A stretch of 43,856 bases of DNA from an uncultured Prevotellaceae bacterium (GTDB lineage Bacteria > Bacteroidota > Bacteroidia > Bacteroidales > Muribaculaceae), in contig CALEJB010000048.1 in NCBI GenBank assembly GCA_937898675.1, positions 1-43,856 on the forward strand, given 5' to 3'. Shown one piece after another: positions 1-8,495 of the stretch. The translations under genes were made by a program, and so were the position numbers. The notes beneath the pieces are model-generated. The model saw only the letters and a program-made list of their open reading frames with translations, searched no databases and was not told where the DNA came from. Numbering within the stretch: the first letter of the stretch is position 1; each line of letters starts with the position of its first letter.

Positions 1-1064
1 TCGGCGATGTCGTCCATGCGGCGGCTGCGTATCTGCACCTCCACCCAGTTGCCCTCGGGGCCCATCACAGTGACGTGCAGCGCCTGGTATTTGTTGGCCT
101 TGGGGTTGCTCACCCAGTCCTTCACGCGGTCGGGGTGGATGCGGTAGATGTCGGTCACCTCGCTGTAGATGCTCCAGCACAGGCGTTTCTCGTCGCTCTC
201 GTTGGGGCACTCAAACACGATGCGGGCGGCATACAGGTCATACACCTCTTCAAAGGGGATGTGCTTGGCCTGCATCTTGTTCCAGATGGAGTAGCACGAC
301 TTGACGCGGGCGTTGAATTCATATTTGAGCCCCATGTTGTTGAGCCGCTCGCGGATGGGGGCCGAGAAGCGCGCAAACAGGTCTTCGCGCTGCTTGTTGG
401 TGGCGGCGATGAGTTCTGATATGCGGCGGTGCTCGGCGGGGTGGTTGTACTTGAAACTCAGGTCTTCCAGTTCGGTCTTGATGGCAAACAGTCCCAGGCG
501 GTGGGCCAGCGGGGCATAGATGTAGAGTGTCTCGCCAGCGATTTTGTACTGCTTGTTGGCGGGCATCGACGACAGGGTGCGCATGTTGTGCAGGCGGTCG
601 GCCATCTTGATGAGCACCACGCGGATGTCGTCGCTCATGGTGAGCAGCAGTTTGCGGAAGTTCTCGGCTTGCAGCGACGCGTTGTCGCCAAAGATGCCGC
701 CCGAGATTTTGGTCAGCCCGTCAACGATGCGTGCGATTTTTTCGCCAAACTGCGCCTCGATGTCCTCGACGGTGTACTCGGTGTCCTCCACCACGTCGTG
801 CAGCAGGGCGGCGCTGATGCTCGTGGAGCCCAGGCCGATTTCCTGGCTGACGATGGTGGCCACGGCAATGGGGTGCATGATGTAGGGCTCGCCGGAGCGG
901 CGGCGGATGCCCTCATGCGCGGCGCGGGCAAAGTTGAACGCCTTGTCAATAATCTCCTTCTTCTTGCGGTGATTGCTTGACAAGTAGCCGTTTAGCAGAT
1001 TCTGATAGGCCTTGTCTATCATGAGGCCTTCTTCCTCGGGCGTGATGTCTCTGTTCTGTATCAT
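1..1064 (-). CDS. rel: RelA/SpoT-type (p)ppGpp synthetase/hydrolase, N-terminal part (cut by window edge)
   Basis: The first 354 codons of a bifunctional stringent-response enzyme that makes and degrades (p)ppGpp in the cytoplasm; the rest lies beyond base 1. An HD hydrolase domain is visible with HDVVEDT (residues 89-95) and MADRLHNMRTL (154-164), followed by the synthetase region with the stretch KDWVSNPKANKYQALHVTV, ending at VEVQIRSRRMDDIA. The intact HD pair suggests active hydrolase; the synthetase catalytic stretch is also recognisable, although the common NGYQ motif reads NKYQ. The start ATG (1062-1064, minus) gives MIQNRDITPEEEG and has no in-frame upstream ATG before the promoter. 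It is monocistronic as far as visible, with a Bacteroidetes-type promoter at 1091-1125. Confidence 0.95.
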   Translation of the reverse strand, partial: MIQNRDITPEEEGLMIDKAYQNLLNGYLSSNHRKKKEIIDKAFNFARAAHEGIRRRSGEPYIMHPIAVATIVSQEIGLGSTSISAALLHDVVEDTEYTVEDIEAQFGEKIARIVDGLTKISGGIFGDNASLQAENFRKLLLTMSDDIRVVLIKMADRLHNMRTLSSMPANKQYKIAGETLYIYAPLAHRLGLFAIKTELEDLSFKYNHPAEHRRISELIAATNKQREDLFARFSAPIRERLNNMGLKYEFNARVKSCYSIWNKMQAKHIPFEEVYDLYAARIVFECPNESDEKRLCWSIYSEVTDIYRIHPDRVKDWVSNPKANKYQALHVTVMGPEGNWVEVQIRSRRMDDIA

Positions 1065-1090
1065 GACTCTCGAGCGGTTGTTTCAAACTA

Positions 1091-1125
1091 CAAATATACA
1101 CATTATCCCAAAAAGAAAGGGCAAA
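1091..1125 (-). promoter_or_regulatory. Bacteroidetes-type promoter of rel
   Basis: On the minus strand, TATATTTG (1091-1098) fits the -7 consensus TAnnTTTG, and TTTG (1122-1125) sits upstream with a 23-base spacer, slightly longer than the usual 19-21. It lies about 27 bases from the rel start codon. Confidence 0.6.
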
Positions 1126-1294
1126 TGGGCATGGAATTTCTTTGATCTTTTGCGGCAAATGCACGGGCCACCTGTTCAGCATGCTTGAATGTTGCTGAAT
1201 TTCAATGGCTTGTATGGATGCCTGTGTGATTCGCGAAAATTCGGAGCCAGGAAAAAAATGAAGGCTGGCGCTCCCGTTGTGGTTCACCCGTCGT

Positions 1295-2635
1295 TTACCC
1301 TTGTCCCTGTGACTTGGGGCGCTGGCCCGGTACGGGGGCGGCGACATTGAAGCGGCGGGTGTAGGAGGCCGCGGGGGTGTGCAGCGTCACCGTGCCGTCG
1401 CCGATGGTGATGGCGGTGACGAGCGAAGCCTCGGCGGGGGTGCGCAGGATGGCGCGCACGCGGCCGTTTTGGTCGCATATCTGGATGCCCATGCGGCCCG
1501 TCACCACCCACAGGTTGCCGCCGCCGTCAAAGGCCATGGCGTTCACCGTCACGGGGCGGCTGTTGTCGTCGTTGTGCAGCCAGTAGAAGGGCTCGCCGCA
1601 CTCGCGCTTGTTGCCGTGCACCACATATTGCCACACGGCGTTGCCCAACATGGGCTCGGCCAGCGCCATGAGGGTGCTGTCGGGATAGTAGGCGCTGGGG
1701 GGCAGGCTGGAGTAGGGGCGTGCGGCATCATCGCCGGTGCTTGTGGTCCAGCCGGCCTGGCCGTCGATGAGCAGGGCCTGCAGGAAATCGTTTTGCGTCT
1801 TTCCGGTGGCAGGCCGTTCGGGCCAGTCACGCCACATCCACTGCATCACGTCGGCAAATATCTCGGTGGCACGCTTGACATTGTGGCCGCCGTCGCTCCA
1901 GTCGCATTTAACATCATATCCGGCGAACTCCAGCGCGCTCGCCATCAACTGGTTGTTCTCATACCAGTGGCCAAACAGCGGATTCCACGCGTCGTTGCTG
2001 CCGTCCTGCACAAACACGCGCAGGGGCAGCGGCTCGGTCTTGCGCACCAGCGCCTGCAGGTCGTTGCCGCCGCGCATGGCCACAAAGGTGCCCACGCCGG
2101 TGAACACCTTGCCGAACAGGTCGGGACGGTGCCATGCGGCGTTGAATGCCGCGATGCCGCCGCTGCTCAGCCCAAATATCATGCGGTCGCCCGGTTCGCG
2201 CGACAGTCTGACGGGCACATCGCCATTGACGGTCATCGACTCCACGGCGGGCAGCAGCTCGGCCTCGAGAAAGCGCGCCAGGGCGTCGGTTGTGAAGTCG
2301 AACTCAAAACAGCGGTTGTAGCGCACCACATTGCCGTCGCCGTCTTTGACCAGCCCCGGCTGCACGAACACGCCGATGGTGCACGGCATCTTGCCTGCGG
2401 CGATGAGCGAGTCCATCACCGCCGGCGCGTTGCACAGCACGCCGTCCAGCCCCACATACAGCGCCGCCGCTTGTGAGCCGTCATACTGTTCGGGCACATA
2501 CACCTGGAATGAGTGCACCGTGCCGGGAAAGATGCTGCTGTTCACCACGCACCCGTCGATGAGCGCATGTCTGGCCTGAAGTGTGAGTGCGGCCGCAAGG
2601 GCCGTTATCGTCAAGATGAATCGTCGTGGCGTCAT
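1295..2635 (-). CDS. secreted esterase (enterochelin-esterase-like) with short C-terminal SMP-30-like segment
   Basis: A 446-residue exported alpha/beta hydrolase. The start is taken at MTPRRFILTITALAAALTLQ, a good signal peptide. An upstream in-frame ATG (2665) overlaps the -7 promoter element, so it is probably not transcribed. The N-terminal two thirds resemble Fes/esterase-D enzymes, with the nucleophile elbow GLSSGG, an Asp in QDGSNDAW and a His in SDGGHN. The last ~130 residues resemble SMP-30/gluconolactonase (FDGGGNLWVVTGRMGIQICD), but are shorter than the usual ~280-residue propeller, so this module looks abbreviated. Similar fusions occur in Bacteroidetes, where they are thought to remove acyl or feruloyl groups from plant polysaccharides; the substrate here is unknown. 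Confidence 0.75.
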   Translation of the reverse strand: MTPRRFILTITALAAALTLQARHALIDGCVVNSSIFPGTVHSFQVYVPEQYDGSQAAALYVGLDGVLCNAPAVMDSLIAAGKMPCTIGVFVQPGLVKDGDGNVVRYNRCFEFDFTTDALARFLEAELLPAVESMTVNGDVPVRLSREPGDRMIFGLSSGGIAAFNAAWHRPDLFGKVFTGVGTFVAMRGGNDLQALVRKTEPLPLRVFVQDGSNDAWNPLFGHWYENNQLMASALEFAGYDVKCDWSDGGHNVKRATEIFADVMQWMWRDWPERPATGKTQNDFLQALLIDGQAGWTTSTGDDAARPYSSLPPSAYYPDSTLMALAEPMLGNAVWQYVVHGNKRECGEPFYWLHNDDNSRPVTVNAMAFDGGGNLWVVTGRMGIQICDQNGRVRAILRTPAEASLVTAITIGDGTVTLHTPAASYTRRFNVAAPVPGQRPKSQGQG

Positions 2636-2662
2636 TGTCGTCAATTGTTGATTTGTGGGGCA

Positions 2663-2694
2663 CAAACTTACAAAATCCCCCGCAGACTGGCAAA
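2663..2694 (-). promoter_or_regulatory. strong Bacteroidetes-type promoter of the esterase gene
   Basis: The minus strand reads TTTG (2691-2694), a 20-base spacer, then TAAGTTTG (2663-2670), an exact match to TTTG-N20-TAnnTTTG. It decides the esterase start at 2635 over 2665. Confidence 0.75.
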
Positions 2695-2703
2695 TCCCGC
2701 ATC

Positions 2704-2735
2704 AAAAAAAACGCGTGCACCAGGAGGCGCACGCG
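2704..2735 (-). terminator. rho-independent terminator of the NlpC/P60 gene
   Basis: On the minus strand a perfect 7-bp stem (CGCGTGC / GCACGCG, 2712-2718 with 2729-2735) and a 10-base loop are followed directly by eight T residues (2704-2711). It lies 35 bases after the NlpC/P60 stop codon. Confidence 0.8.
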
Positions 2736-2770
2736 CTTGGAGTTGATGGTATGGTCTGTTTTAATGATTT

Positions 2771-3304
2771 CTAGAGTACCCTGCAGGCGCCCACATAGCG
2801 GCGGTTGTAGTAGGATTCTGTGTTCTTGCTCTCGGTGACTCCGCTGTGGCATGCCGAGTGGATGAAGTGGAAAGTGTTGTCGGCGTTGACACGGGTGACG
2901 ATGCCCACATGGCCCACGCCGCCACGGCCCGAGCGCCCCTGGAAGAACACCAGGTCGCCAGGCTGCAGGTCGCTCTTGTTCACGCGCACGCCGTCGCCCA
3001 CCTGGCCGCGTGACGAGCGGTTGAGGCGGATACCAAAGCGCTTGAAGACGTAACTGGTAAAGCCTGAGCAGTCAAAGCCCTTGGGCGATGATGCGCCGTA
3101 GCGATAGGGGGTGCCGCAAAATCCGTATGCGTAGCTGATAAGTTGGTCCACCACGCTCTTGCGGCCAATCTGTTCGAGTTGTTCAAGCACCGTGCCGTGC
3201 TTGCTTGATGACAATGCCTGTGCTTGTGCCGAGAATCCGGCGATAGAAAATGCGATTAAAATGAATAATGCCGATAAATTGATATTGATGCGTTTAATAC
3301 TCAT
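2771..3304 (-). CDS. secreted NlpC/P60 family peptidoglycan endopeptidase
   Basis: A 177-residue exported cysteine peptidase, expected to cleave D-Glu-(m)DAP-type bonds in peptidoglycan stem peptides. The chosen start gives MSIKRININLSALFILIAF with a signal peptide ending near FSAQAQA. The NlpC/P60 core follows: YGFCGTPYRYG, catalytic Cys in FDCSGFTSY, catalytic His in GVGHVGIV and the third polar residue in FHFIHSA. It has no extra SH3 or LysM targeting domain, so it is a minimal single-domain enzyme. The upstream in-frame ATG at 3406 is inside the -7 promoter element and is rejected. It is monocistronic, with its own promoter and terminator, followed by the esterase gene on the same strand. 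Confidence 0.88.
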   Translation of the reverse strand: MSIKRININLSALFILIAFSIAGFSAQAQALSSSKHGTVLEQLEQIGRKSVVDQLISYAYGFCGTPYRYGASSPKGFDCSGFTSYVFKRFGIRLNRSSRGQVGDGVRVNKSDLQPGDLVFFQGRSGRGGVGHVGIVTRVNADNTFHFIHSACHSGVTESKNTESYYNRRYVGACRVL

Positions 3305-3403
3305 AAGTTGTTGTTTTGCGGGACTGGAACTTCCGCACATCGGCGGGGCGTTCGTTAAGGGCAACGATAAACAAAACGATGCCGGGCGTCCTGGTTTGCG
3401 ATG

Positions 3404-3435
3404 CAAAGGTAACCCTTCCTGGCCGGCCGGGCAAA
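3404..3435 (-). promoter_or_regulatory. strong promoter of the NlpC/P60 gene
   Basis: The minus strand shows TTTG (3432-3435), a 20-base spacer and TACCTTTG (3404-3411). The start codon at 3304 is ~100 bases downstream, so the mRNA has a leader of roughly 90 bases. Between 3436 and 3695 I see only AT-rich sequence with no credible gene. Confidence 0.75.
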
Positions 3436-3695
3436 CATCTTAAACACTTGTAAACATTTGACAAATCCTGCCGTTTTAACATTTTGTTCCACGCTAACTC
3501 CCTTGCTACGGGGACTTGAGGCTGCCCCGAATGATTAAAATTTGGAAAACAAAATCAAAATAAATTACAATTTTTAACATTAAATGGTATTCTATAAGAT
3601 TTAATTTTTGGATTTTTGCCATGAAATCTGGTCACGAAGTCAGGTGTTGAGGAATCCAAAATAGCAAAATGCAACCCCGAGAGCCGTTTTTTGAC

Positions 3696-3736
3696 AAAAA
3701 GTGGCAAAGCCGGGAAAATACCTTCCCGGCCTTGCC
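3696..3736 (-). terminator. rho-independent terminator after the Rieske-like lipoprotein gene
   Basis: A long hairpin (3703-3736; arms GGCAA-GCCGGGAA and TTCCCGGC-TTGCC with single-base bulges, loop AATACC) is followed on the minus strand by a TTTTT run (3696-3700). It lies ~37 bases after the lipoprotein stop. Confidence 0.75.
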
Positions 3737-3756
3737 ATGTGTGGCGTGGAACAATT

Positions 3757-3770
3757 GAGTGAGGAGTGAG
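3757..3770 (-). repeat. degenerate AACTCCT-type repeat unit abutting a stop codon
   Basis: Read on the coding (minus) strand this is CTCACTCCTCACTC, starting two bases after the stop codon of the Rieske-like lipoprotein gene. It resembles the heptamer units at 40685, 41831 and 43802. Confidence 0.5.
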
Positions 3771-3772
3771 GT

Positions 3773-4267
3773 TTAGTTGGTAATCATATACCCGCCGTTG
3801 CTGGGGGTCACGCGGTAGGAACGCATGCCCAGCTTGCTGTTGATGGCCACGCCCTTGACGGGGCCGCCGGCACCCGTCAGCGGGTTGTAGCGCGAGCCGC
3901 ACTTGGGGCACACGGCCTCAAAGTTCTCGGGGTCAATCGACAGGGTGATGTCATGGCTGCGCTCCACGGGGCACGACAGGTCGTAGGCCAGGGGGCCGTC
4001 GATGCCCATCATCAGCAACACGCCGCCGTAGCCCGTGTAGGTGTTGACATTGTAGGGAAAATTGGCGGGTATGCCCTTGATGCGGTCAAACACGCGGTAT
4101 TCGCCCATGCCTCCCACGCCGTAGGCGTTCCATAGCGCATAGCCACCCAGGTCGATGCGCACGGTGAAACTGGGCACCGCCTTGTTGTCGATGTGGTCAC
4201 AGCCCGCAGTGGCCAAAATTGCGGCGCCAAGCACCGCGAAGATGATGATTTGCCGGATGGTTTTCAT
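3773..4267 (-). CDS. lipoprotein with a Rieske-like fold and altered metal ligands
   Basis: A 164-residue predicted lipoprotein. The N terminus MKTIRQIIIFAVLGAAILATAGC ends in a lipobox with Cys23, so it should be anchored in an outer or inner membrane leaflet. The C-terminal half looks like a Rieske ferredoxin domain: YDLSCPVERSH followed about 20 residues later by VCPKCGSRYNPLTG. A true Rieske centre uses C-x-H and C-x-x-H; here the first pair is C-P-V and the second is C-P-K-C, so it cannot bind 2Fe-2S in the standard way. Three Cys plus the nearby His could bind another metal, or the site may be structural. Similar short lipoproteins are, to my knowledge, common in Bacteroidales without known function. 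It diverges from the glycosyltransferase gene; I found no clean promoter. Confidence 0.7.
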   Translation of the reverse strand: MKTIRQIIIFAVLGAAILATAGCDHIDNKAVPSFTVRIDLGGYALWNAYGVGGMGEYRVFDRIKGIPANFPYNVNTYTGYGGVLLMMGIDGPLAYDLSCPVERSHDITLSIDPENFEAVCPKCGSRYNPLTGAGGPVKGVAINSKLGMRSYRVTPSNGGYMITN

Positions 4268-4338
4268 AAAAAATGCTATTATTTATAATAATGAACGCAA
4301 AAAAACCGCTTTTGATTGTGAAGTTCCGAAGAATTCTG

Positions 4339-4346
4339 TAATTTTG
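4339..4346 (+). promoter_or_regulatory. probable -7 element of the glycosyltransferase - PBP1A unit
   Basis: TAATTTTG matches TAnnTTTG. The nearest upstream TTTG is at 4311-4314, giving a 24-base spacer, which is long. The ATG at 4374 is 27 bases downstream. Confidence 0.5.
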
Positions 4347-4373
4347 CATGCTACAAACCATTATTTACAAGGC

Positions 4374-5132
4374 ATGGATCCTTTATTTTCTATCATTACC
4401 GTCACTTGGAATGCCGCCGAGTCGCTTGCTCCTACACTGCAAAGCGTCCAGCGGCAGACGTTCAGTGACTATGAGCTGCTGCTCATCGACGGTGCCTCGA
4501 CCGACGGCACGCTTGATGTCGCACGCCAGGCGTCCATTGCGTCGATGCGCGTCTTCAGCGAGCCCGACAACGGGCTGTATGACGCGATGAACAAAGGCAT
4601 CGCCCGCGCCAAGGGCAAATATCTGATTTTTCTCAATGCCGGCGACTCGTTTGCCTCCGAGACCGTTCTGGCCAGGCTGGCGCAGTTGGCAGCCGCCAAT
4701 CCCGGAGTCATGTACGGCCAGACGCAGCTCGTCAACGCCGCCCGCGATGTGGTGGGACATCGTCACCTCACGGCCCCCAAGCGGCTCACCAAGGCCAGTT
4801 TTGTCAACGGCATGCTGGTGTGCCACCAGGCCTTTGTGGCGCGCCGCGACCTGGCTCCGCAATATGACCTGGGCTATAAGCTGAGTGCCGACTATGACTG
4901 GTGCATCAGGGTACTCAAGAAGTCCCCGTCCAACGTTTACGCCGGCGAGGCGCCCATCATCAGCTTCCTCACCGAGGGCATGACGGCGCGTCACCACGGC
5001 AAGTCGCTGTGGGAGCGCTACCGCATCATGTGCCGCCACTATGGCGTGTGGAACGCCACGGTGCACCACCTGGGTTTCATCCCCCGCTACCTCAAGCGAC
5101 GCTTGGGCGGCAAGGATGCTTCGGGGCTGTAA
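4374..5132 (+). CDS. family 2 glycosyltransferase
   Basis: A 252-residue GT-A fold glycosyltransferase, probably cytoplasmic or membrane-associated, transferring a sugar from a nucleotide donor to a glycan or lipid. The start MDPLFSIITVTWNAAESL begins directly at the first beta strand; the longer in-frame extension from 4155 is antisense to the lipoprotein and precedes the promoter, so it is rejected. Motifs: nucleotide-binding LLIDGASTDGT (36-46), SEPDNGLYDAMNKG (62-75) and the DxD-like NAGDSF (88-93). The family is close to WcaA-like enzymes of capsule and O-antigen clusters, but it is a lone gene, 43 bases before the PBP1A gene and possibly cotranscribed with it. Donor and acceptor cannot be read from sequence. 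Confidence 0.85.
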   Translation: MDPLFSIITVTWNAAESLAPTLQSVQRQTFSDYELLLIDGASTDGTLDVARQASIASMRVFSEPDNGLYDAMNKGIARAKGKYLIFLNAGDSFASETVLARLAQLAAANPGVMYGQTQLVNAARDVVGHRHLTAPKRLTKASFVNGMLVCHQAFVARRDLAPQYDLGYKLSADYDWCIRVLKKSPSNVYAGEAPIISFLTEGMTARHHGKSLWERYRIMCRHYGVWNATVHHLGFIPRYLKRRLGGKDASGL

Positions 5133-5175
5133 CGGCCTGACTGTTACCATTGTTTCAACGTTCATCCGCAAGAAT

Positions 5176-7644
5176 ATGGATATCAAAAAAATTGGCGGTA
5201 ATATCGCTACCCGTTGGCGCCGTTTCAAGGAATGGTACAAGGGCTTGTACCGCGGCCGCCCCTGGTGGGTGAAGACGCTGGTGGCCATTGCCTCGTTTGT
5301 CGTCGCCTTCCTGATATATCTGATAGCCGTCGACATCAACCTGCTGTGGCTGTTCGGCAAGTCGCCCAGCACCTACAGCATCATGCACCCCCACACCCCC
5401 GAGGCCAGCTATCTGTACAGCGCCGACAACAAGATTATCGGCAAGTATTACGACGAGAATCGCACGCCGGTACCCTATGACTCCATCAACCCGCAGTTCT
5501 TCCAGGTGCTCATCGACACCGAGGACGAGCGCTTCTACAGCCACCACGGCATCGACTTCAGCGGGTTGTTTGCCGCCGTCAAGGACATGGTGCTCCACGG
5601 CCGTCCCCGCGGCGCGAGCACCATCACCCAGCAACTGGTGAAGAACATGTTCCGCACCCGCAGCGACTACTCAACGGGACTGTTGGGGTATATCCCGGGC
5701 GTGAAGATGCTGATCATGAAGAGCAAGGAGTGGATTATCGCCACCAAGCTCGAGATGTTCTACAGCAAGAAGGAAATCCTCGAGATGTATGCCAACACGG
5801 TGGACTTTGGCAGCAATGCCTACGGCATCAAAACGGCGGCGCACATCTACTTCAACACCACGCCTCGTGAACTGCAACTGCATCAGAGTGCCGTGCTCGT
5901 GGGACTGCTCAAGGCCACAAGCACCTACAACCCCCGCATCAAGCCGCAAAACAGCCTCAAGCGCCGCCGCGTGGTGCTGATGAACATGGTGGAACACGAC
6001 CACCTCACCAAGCATCAGTTTGACTCGGTTTCCGCCCTGCCGCTGGGCATCATCTACACCCCCGAGACTTCATACTGGGGCGAGGCGCCCTACTTCCGAC
6101 AGGCCGTGGCACGCGAGATTGAGGACATTGCTGCGGCACAGGGCATAAAAGTGGACCTGGAGCGCGACGGCCTCAAAATCTATACCACGCTTGACTCGCG
6201 CATGCAGGAATATGCCGAGCAGGCCGTGACCGAGAAGATGAGGATTGTGCAGCAGAACTTCCGCCAGCATTGGGGCACACAGGACTGCTGGCTCGACGAG
6301 AACAACCAGCCCATCGCCAACTTTGTTGAGGACAAGGCCAAGAACACGCCCGTCTATCACGAGCTGCTCGCACGCTATCCCAACAATCTGGACTCGGTCA
6401 ACTACTACATGAACAAGCCGCGCATGGTGCATCTGTTTGACTATGACAACGACTCGCTGTACATGGAAATGAGCCCCCTCGACTCGGTGCGCTACATGCT
6501 GCACTTCATGCATGCGGGCTTCATCGCCATGGACCCCGCCAACGGCTATGTCAAGGCCTGGGTGGGCGATGTGGACTTCAACACGTGGAAATATGACAAG
6601 GTGCGCGCCAAGCACCAGCCGGGTTCCACCTTCAAGCTCTTTGTCTATGCCATGGCCATGGAGCGGGGGCTCACCCCGTGCGACCGCCGCATCGACGAGT
6701 ATATCGACACGCTGGTGTATAACGAGCAGAAGCACGAGATGGAGCACTGGCGGCCCACCAATGCCAACGGACATTTCTCGGGCAGCAACATGACGCTGCG
6801 TTCGGCCTTTGCCCAGAGCATCAACAGCGTTGCCGTGCGCCTGGGGCAGGAGGTGGGCGTCGCCGACATTGCCGAGGTGGCCAACGAGATGGGCATCAAG
6901 TCCGAACTGGAGCCCAAGCCGGCGCTCGCGCTGGGAGCCAGCGATGTGGACCTGTTGGAACTGGTCAATGCCTACAGCACCATCGTCAACGACGGCATGA
7001 TGCATGACCCCGTGATGATTACGCGCATCGTGGACCGCGACGGCAACGAGATTTACCGCGCCCCCGAGGAGCAGCGCCGTGCCATCACCTATCGCACGGC
7101 CTATCTCATGCAGCAGATGCTCATGGCCTGCCGCACCGATGCGGGCGGCACGGCGATGGGGCTCAATGCCTATATCACCCCGCCGCTCTACGACATGGAC
7201 ATCGGCGGCAAGACGGGCACCAGCAACCGCCACGCCGACGCATGGTTTGTTGGCGTGACGCCGGGCCTCGTGTGCGGCTCGTGGGTGGGCGGCGAGTACC
7301 GCCAGATTCACTTCCGCTGGGGTGCCCTCGGACAGGGCAGCCGCACGGCATTGCCCATCTGCGGACGGTTCCTGCAGCTCGTGCTCAGCGACCCGCAGTT
7401 TGCGCAATACCGCCTCAAGTTCGCTCCCGCCAAGGAGGCCATCGACCAGTCGCTGTACTACGGCTGCAATTCTGTGGCACAGGAGGCAGCGCCCGATTCG
7501 GCCTTCTACGGCATCGACGAGGACTCCCTGCTGATCGAGGCCGAGGAGGCCGCCACGCCGGCGGGCCCAGGCGCTTCCACGCCGCGCGAGCGTCCCAAGA
7601 ACGAAGCGCCCGCCGCCGCGCCCGACACCAGCGTGTTCAGGTAA
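5176..7644 (+). CDS. mrcA: penicillin-binding protein 1A (bifunctional transglycosylase/transpeptidase)
   Basis: An 822-residue class A PBP that polymerises glycan strands and cross-links stem peptides in the periplasm. It has a short cytoplasmic N terminus rich in Arg/Lys, one membrane segment (about residues 33-53) and a GT51 domain with EDERFYSHHG (116-125) and GASTITQQLVKN (146-157). The transpeptidase domain follows, with SxxK at Ser484 (GSTFK), SxN at 548-550 (SIN) and KTGT from Lys679. A Pro/Ala-rich tail ends in DTSVFR. The chosen start is MDIKKIGGNIATRW; the upstream in-frame ATG lies inside the preceding glycosyltransferase gene. All catalytic motifs are intact. Confidence 0.95.
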   Translation: MDIKKIGGNIATRWRRFKEWYKGLYRGRPWWVKTLVAIASFVVAFLIYLIAVDINLLWLFGKSPSTYSIMHPHTPEASYLYSADNKIIGKYYDENRTPVPYDSINPQFFQVLIDTEDERFYSHHGIDFSGLFAAVKDMVLHGRPRGASTITQQLVKNMFRTRSDYSTGLLGYIPGVKMLIMKSKEWIIATKLEMFYSKKEILEMYANTVDFGSNAYGIKTAAHIYFNTTPRELQLHQSAVLVGLLKATSTYNPRIKPQNSLKRRRVVLMNMVEHDHLTKHQFDSVSALPLGIIYTPETSYWGEAPYFRQAVAREIEDIAAAQGIKVDLERDGLKIYTTLDSRMQEYAEQAVTEKMRIVQQNFRQHWGTQDCWLDENNQPIANFVEDKAKNTPVYHELLARYPNNLDSVNYYMNKPRMVHLFDYDNDSLYMEMSPLDSVRYMLHFMHAGFIAMDPANGYVKAWVGDVDFNTWKYDKVRAKHQPGSTFKLFVYAMAMERGLTPCDRRIDEYIDTLVYNEQKHEMEHWRPTNANGHFSGSNMTLRSAFAQSINSVAVRLGQEVGVADIAEVANEMGIKSELEPKPALALGASDVDLLELVNAYSTIVNDGMMHDPVMITRIVDRDGNEIYRAPEEQRRAITYRTAYLMQQMLMACRTDAGGTAMGLNAYITPPLYDMDIGGKTGTSNRHADAWFVGVTPGLVCGSWVGGEYRQIHFRWGALGQGSRTALPICGRFLQLVLSDPQFAQYRLKFAPAKEAIDQSLYYGCNSVAQEAAPDSAFYGIDEDSLLIEAEEAATPAGPGASTPRERPKNEAPAAAPDTSVFR

Positions 7645-7687
7645 TACATTATATATAAATTAATGCACAACAAGACGTTCCTGTGAT

Positions 7688-8416
7688 ATGAAAAAGTTTC
7701 TTTTCTTGATGTTTTTTGGGGTGCTTGTCGCCTCGTTGGTGTCATGCCGGACCCAAGCTCCAAACTCCTCACTCCCCGTCGCAGGCGAATACATCTACAA
7801 TATCCCCTGCAAGGTCATGGTGATTCACCCCGAACTCCCCGGCAAGGCACTCTTGATGCTGTGGCTGCACGGCGGAGTCCACACGCCCAAGGCGTTTACA
7901 TTGCTCGACGACAGCATCAGCTGCAGCCACTATACCACGGTGCCCGACACCATGCGCAGCTACTTTGAGCGCACAGGCACCAAGGCCATCATGCTGCTGC
8001 CGGTGTGCAAGCACGCCCACACCACCGACCTGCAGACGTGGCCCGACTGCTGGCCCGATGTCAAGGCGATGATTAACTCCTATGTGGACAAGGGCCTCGT
8101 GGACCCGTCCAGGATTTATGTGTCTGGCTCGTCCGACGGCGGCACGGGCACGTGGCAGTATGTCACGCAGCACCCCGACGTGTTTGCCGCGGGCATCGCC
8201 CTGTCGAGTAGCCGCTATCAGGAGGGTGCCACCATTCCCGTGTGGTGGTTCACCACGGCCGACGAGGCAGACTGCACCGAGCAGGCCAGGCAAATGAAGG
8301 AGTCGGGCATCCAAGTTGAATATAAACATTGCCCCGACGCCAAGCACGGCGGCGACCAGCGCGAAATCACCGACGACCTGATGAATCAACTCCTGAGCAT
8401 CGTGAAGAGGAATTGA
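7688..8416 (+). CDS. lipoprotein alpha/beta hydrolase (esterase)
   Basis: A 242-residue predicted lipoprotein. The signal peptide MKKFLFLMFFGVLVASLVSC ends with a lipobox at Cys20. The hydrolase core shows LMLWLHGG (oxyanion region), the nucleophile Ser149 in GSSDGG and a likely catalytic His220 in DAKHGGD. The layout resembles poly(3-hydroxybutyrate)-depolymerase/LpqC-type secreted esterases. Directly after the lipid-anchored Cys the linker is encoded by a stretch (7763-7775) resembling the AACTCCT repeat found at other gene ends. It sits 43 bases after mrcA with no separate promoter visible, so it may be cotranscribed. The substrate is unknown. Confidence 0.75.
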   Translation: MKKFLFLMFFGVLVASLVSCRTQAPNSSLPVAGEYIYNIPCKVMVIHPELPGKALLMLWLHGGVHTPKAFTLLDDSISCSHYTTVPDTMRSYFERTGTKAIMLLPVCKHAHTTDLQTWPDCWPDVKAMINSYVDKGLVDPSRIYVSGSSDGGTGTWQYVTQHPDVFAAGIALSSSRYQEGATIPVWWFTTADEADCTEQARQMKESGIQVEYKHCPDAKHGGDQREITDDLMNQLLSIVKRN

Positions 8417-8438
8417 TGCCGGCTAATCTGTGGCAACA

Positions 8439-8472
8439 AACGAGGGCGGTCTGTTATCAGGCCGCCCTCGTT
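8439..8472. terminator. hairpin between convergent esterase and hutI genes
   Basis: Perfect 11-bp stem AACGAGGGCGG / CCGCCCTCGTT with a 12-base loop, placed between two converging genes, probably terminating both. Neither side has a long T run, so efficiency is uncertain. Confidence 0.6.
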
Positions 8473-8495
8473 GTTCGCTGCATTGGTCATGTCCC

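Noticed and set aside
4155..4373. N-terminal extension of the glycosyltransferase up to 4155
   Set aside because: It runs antisense through the Rieske-like lipoprotein gene and lies upstream of the -7 element; the true protein begins at the first GT-A strand.
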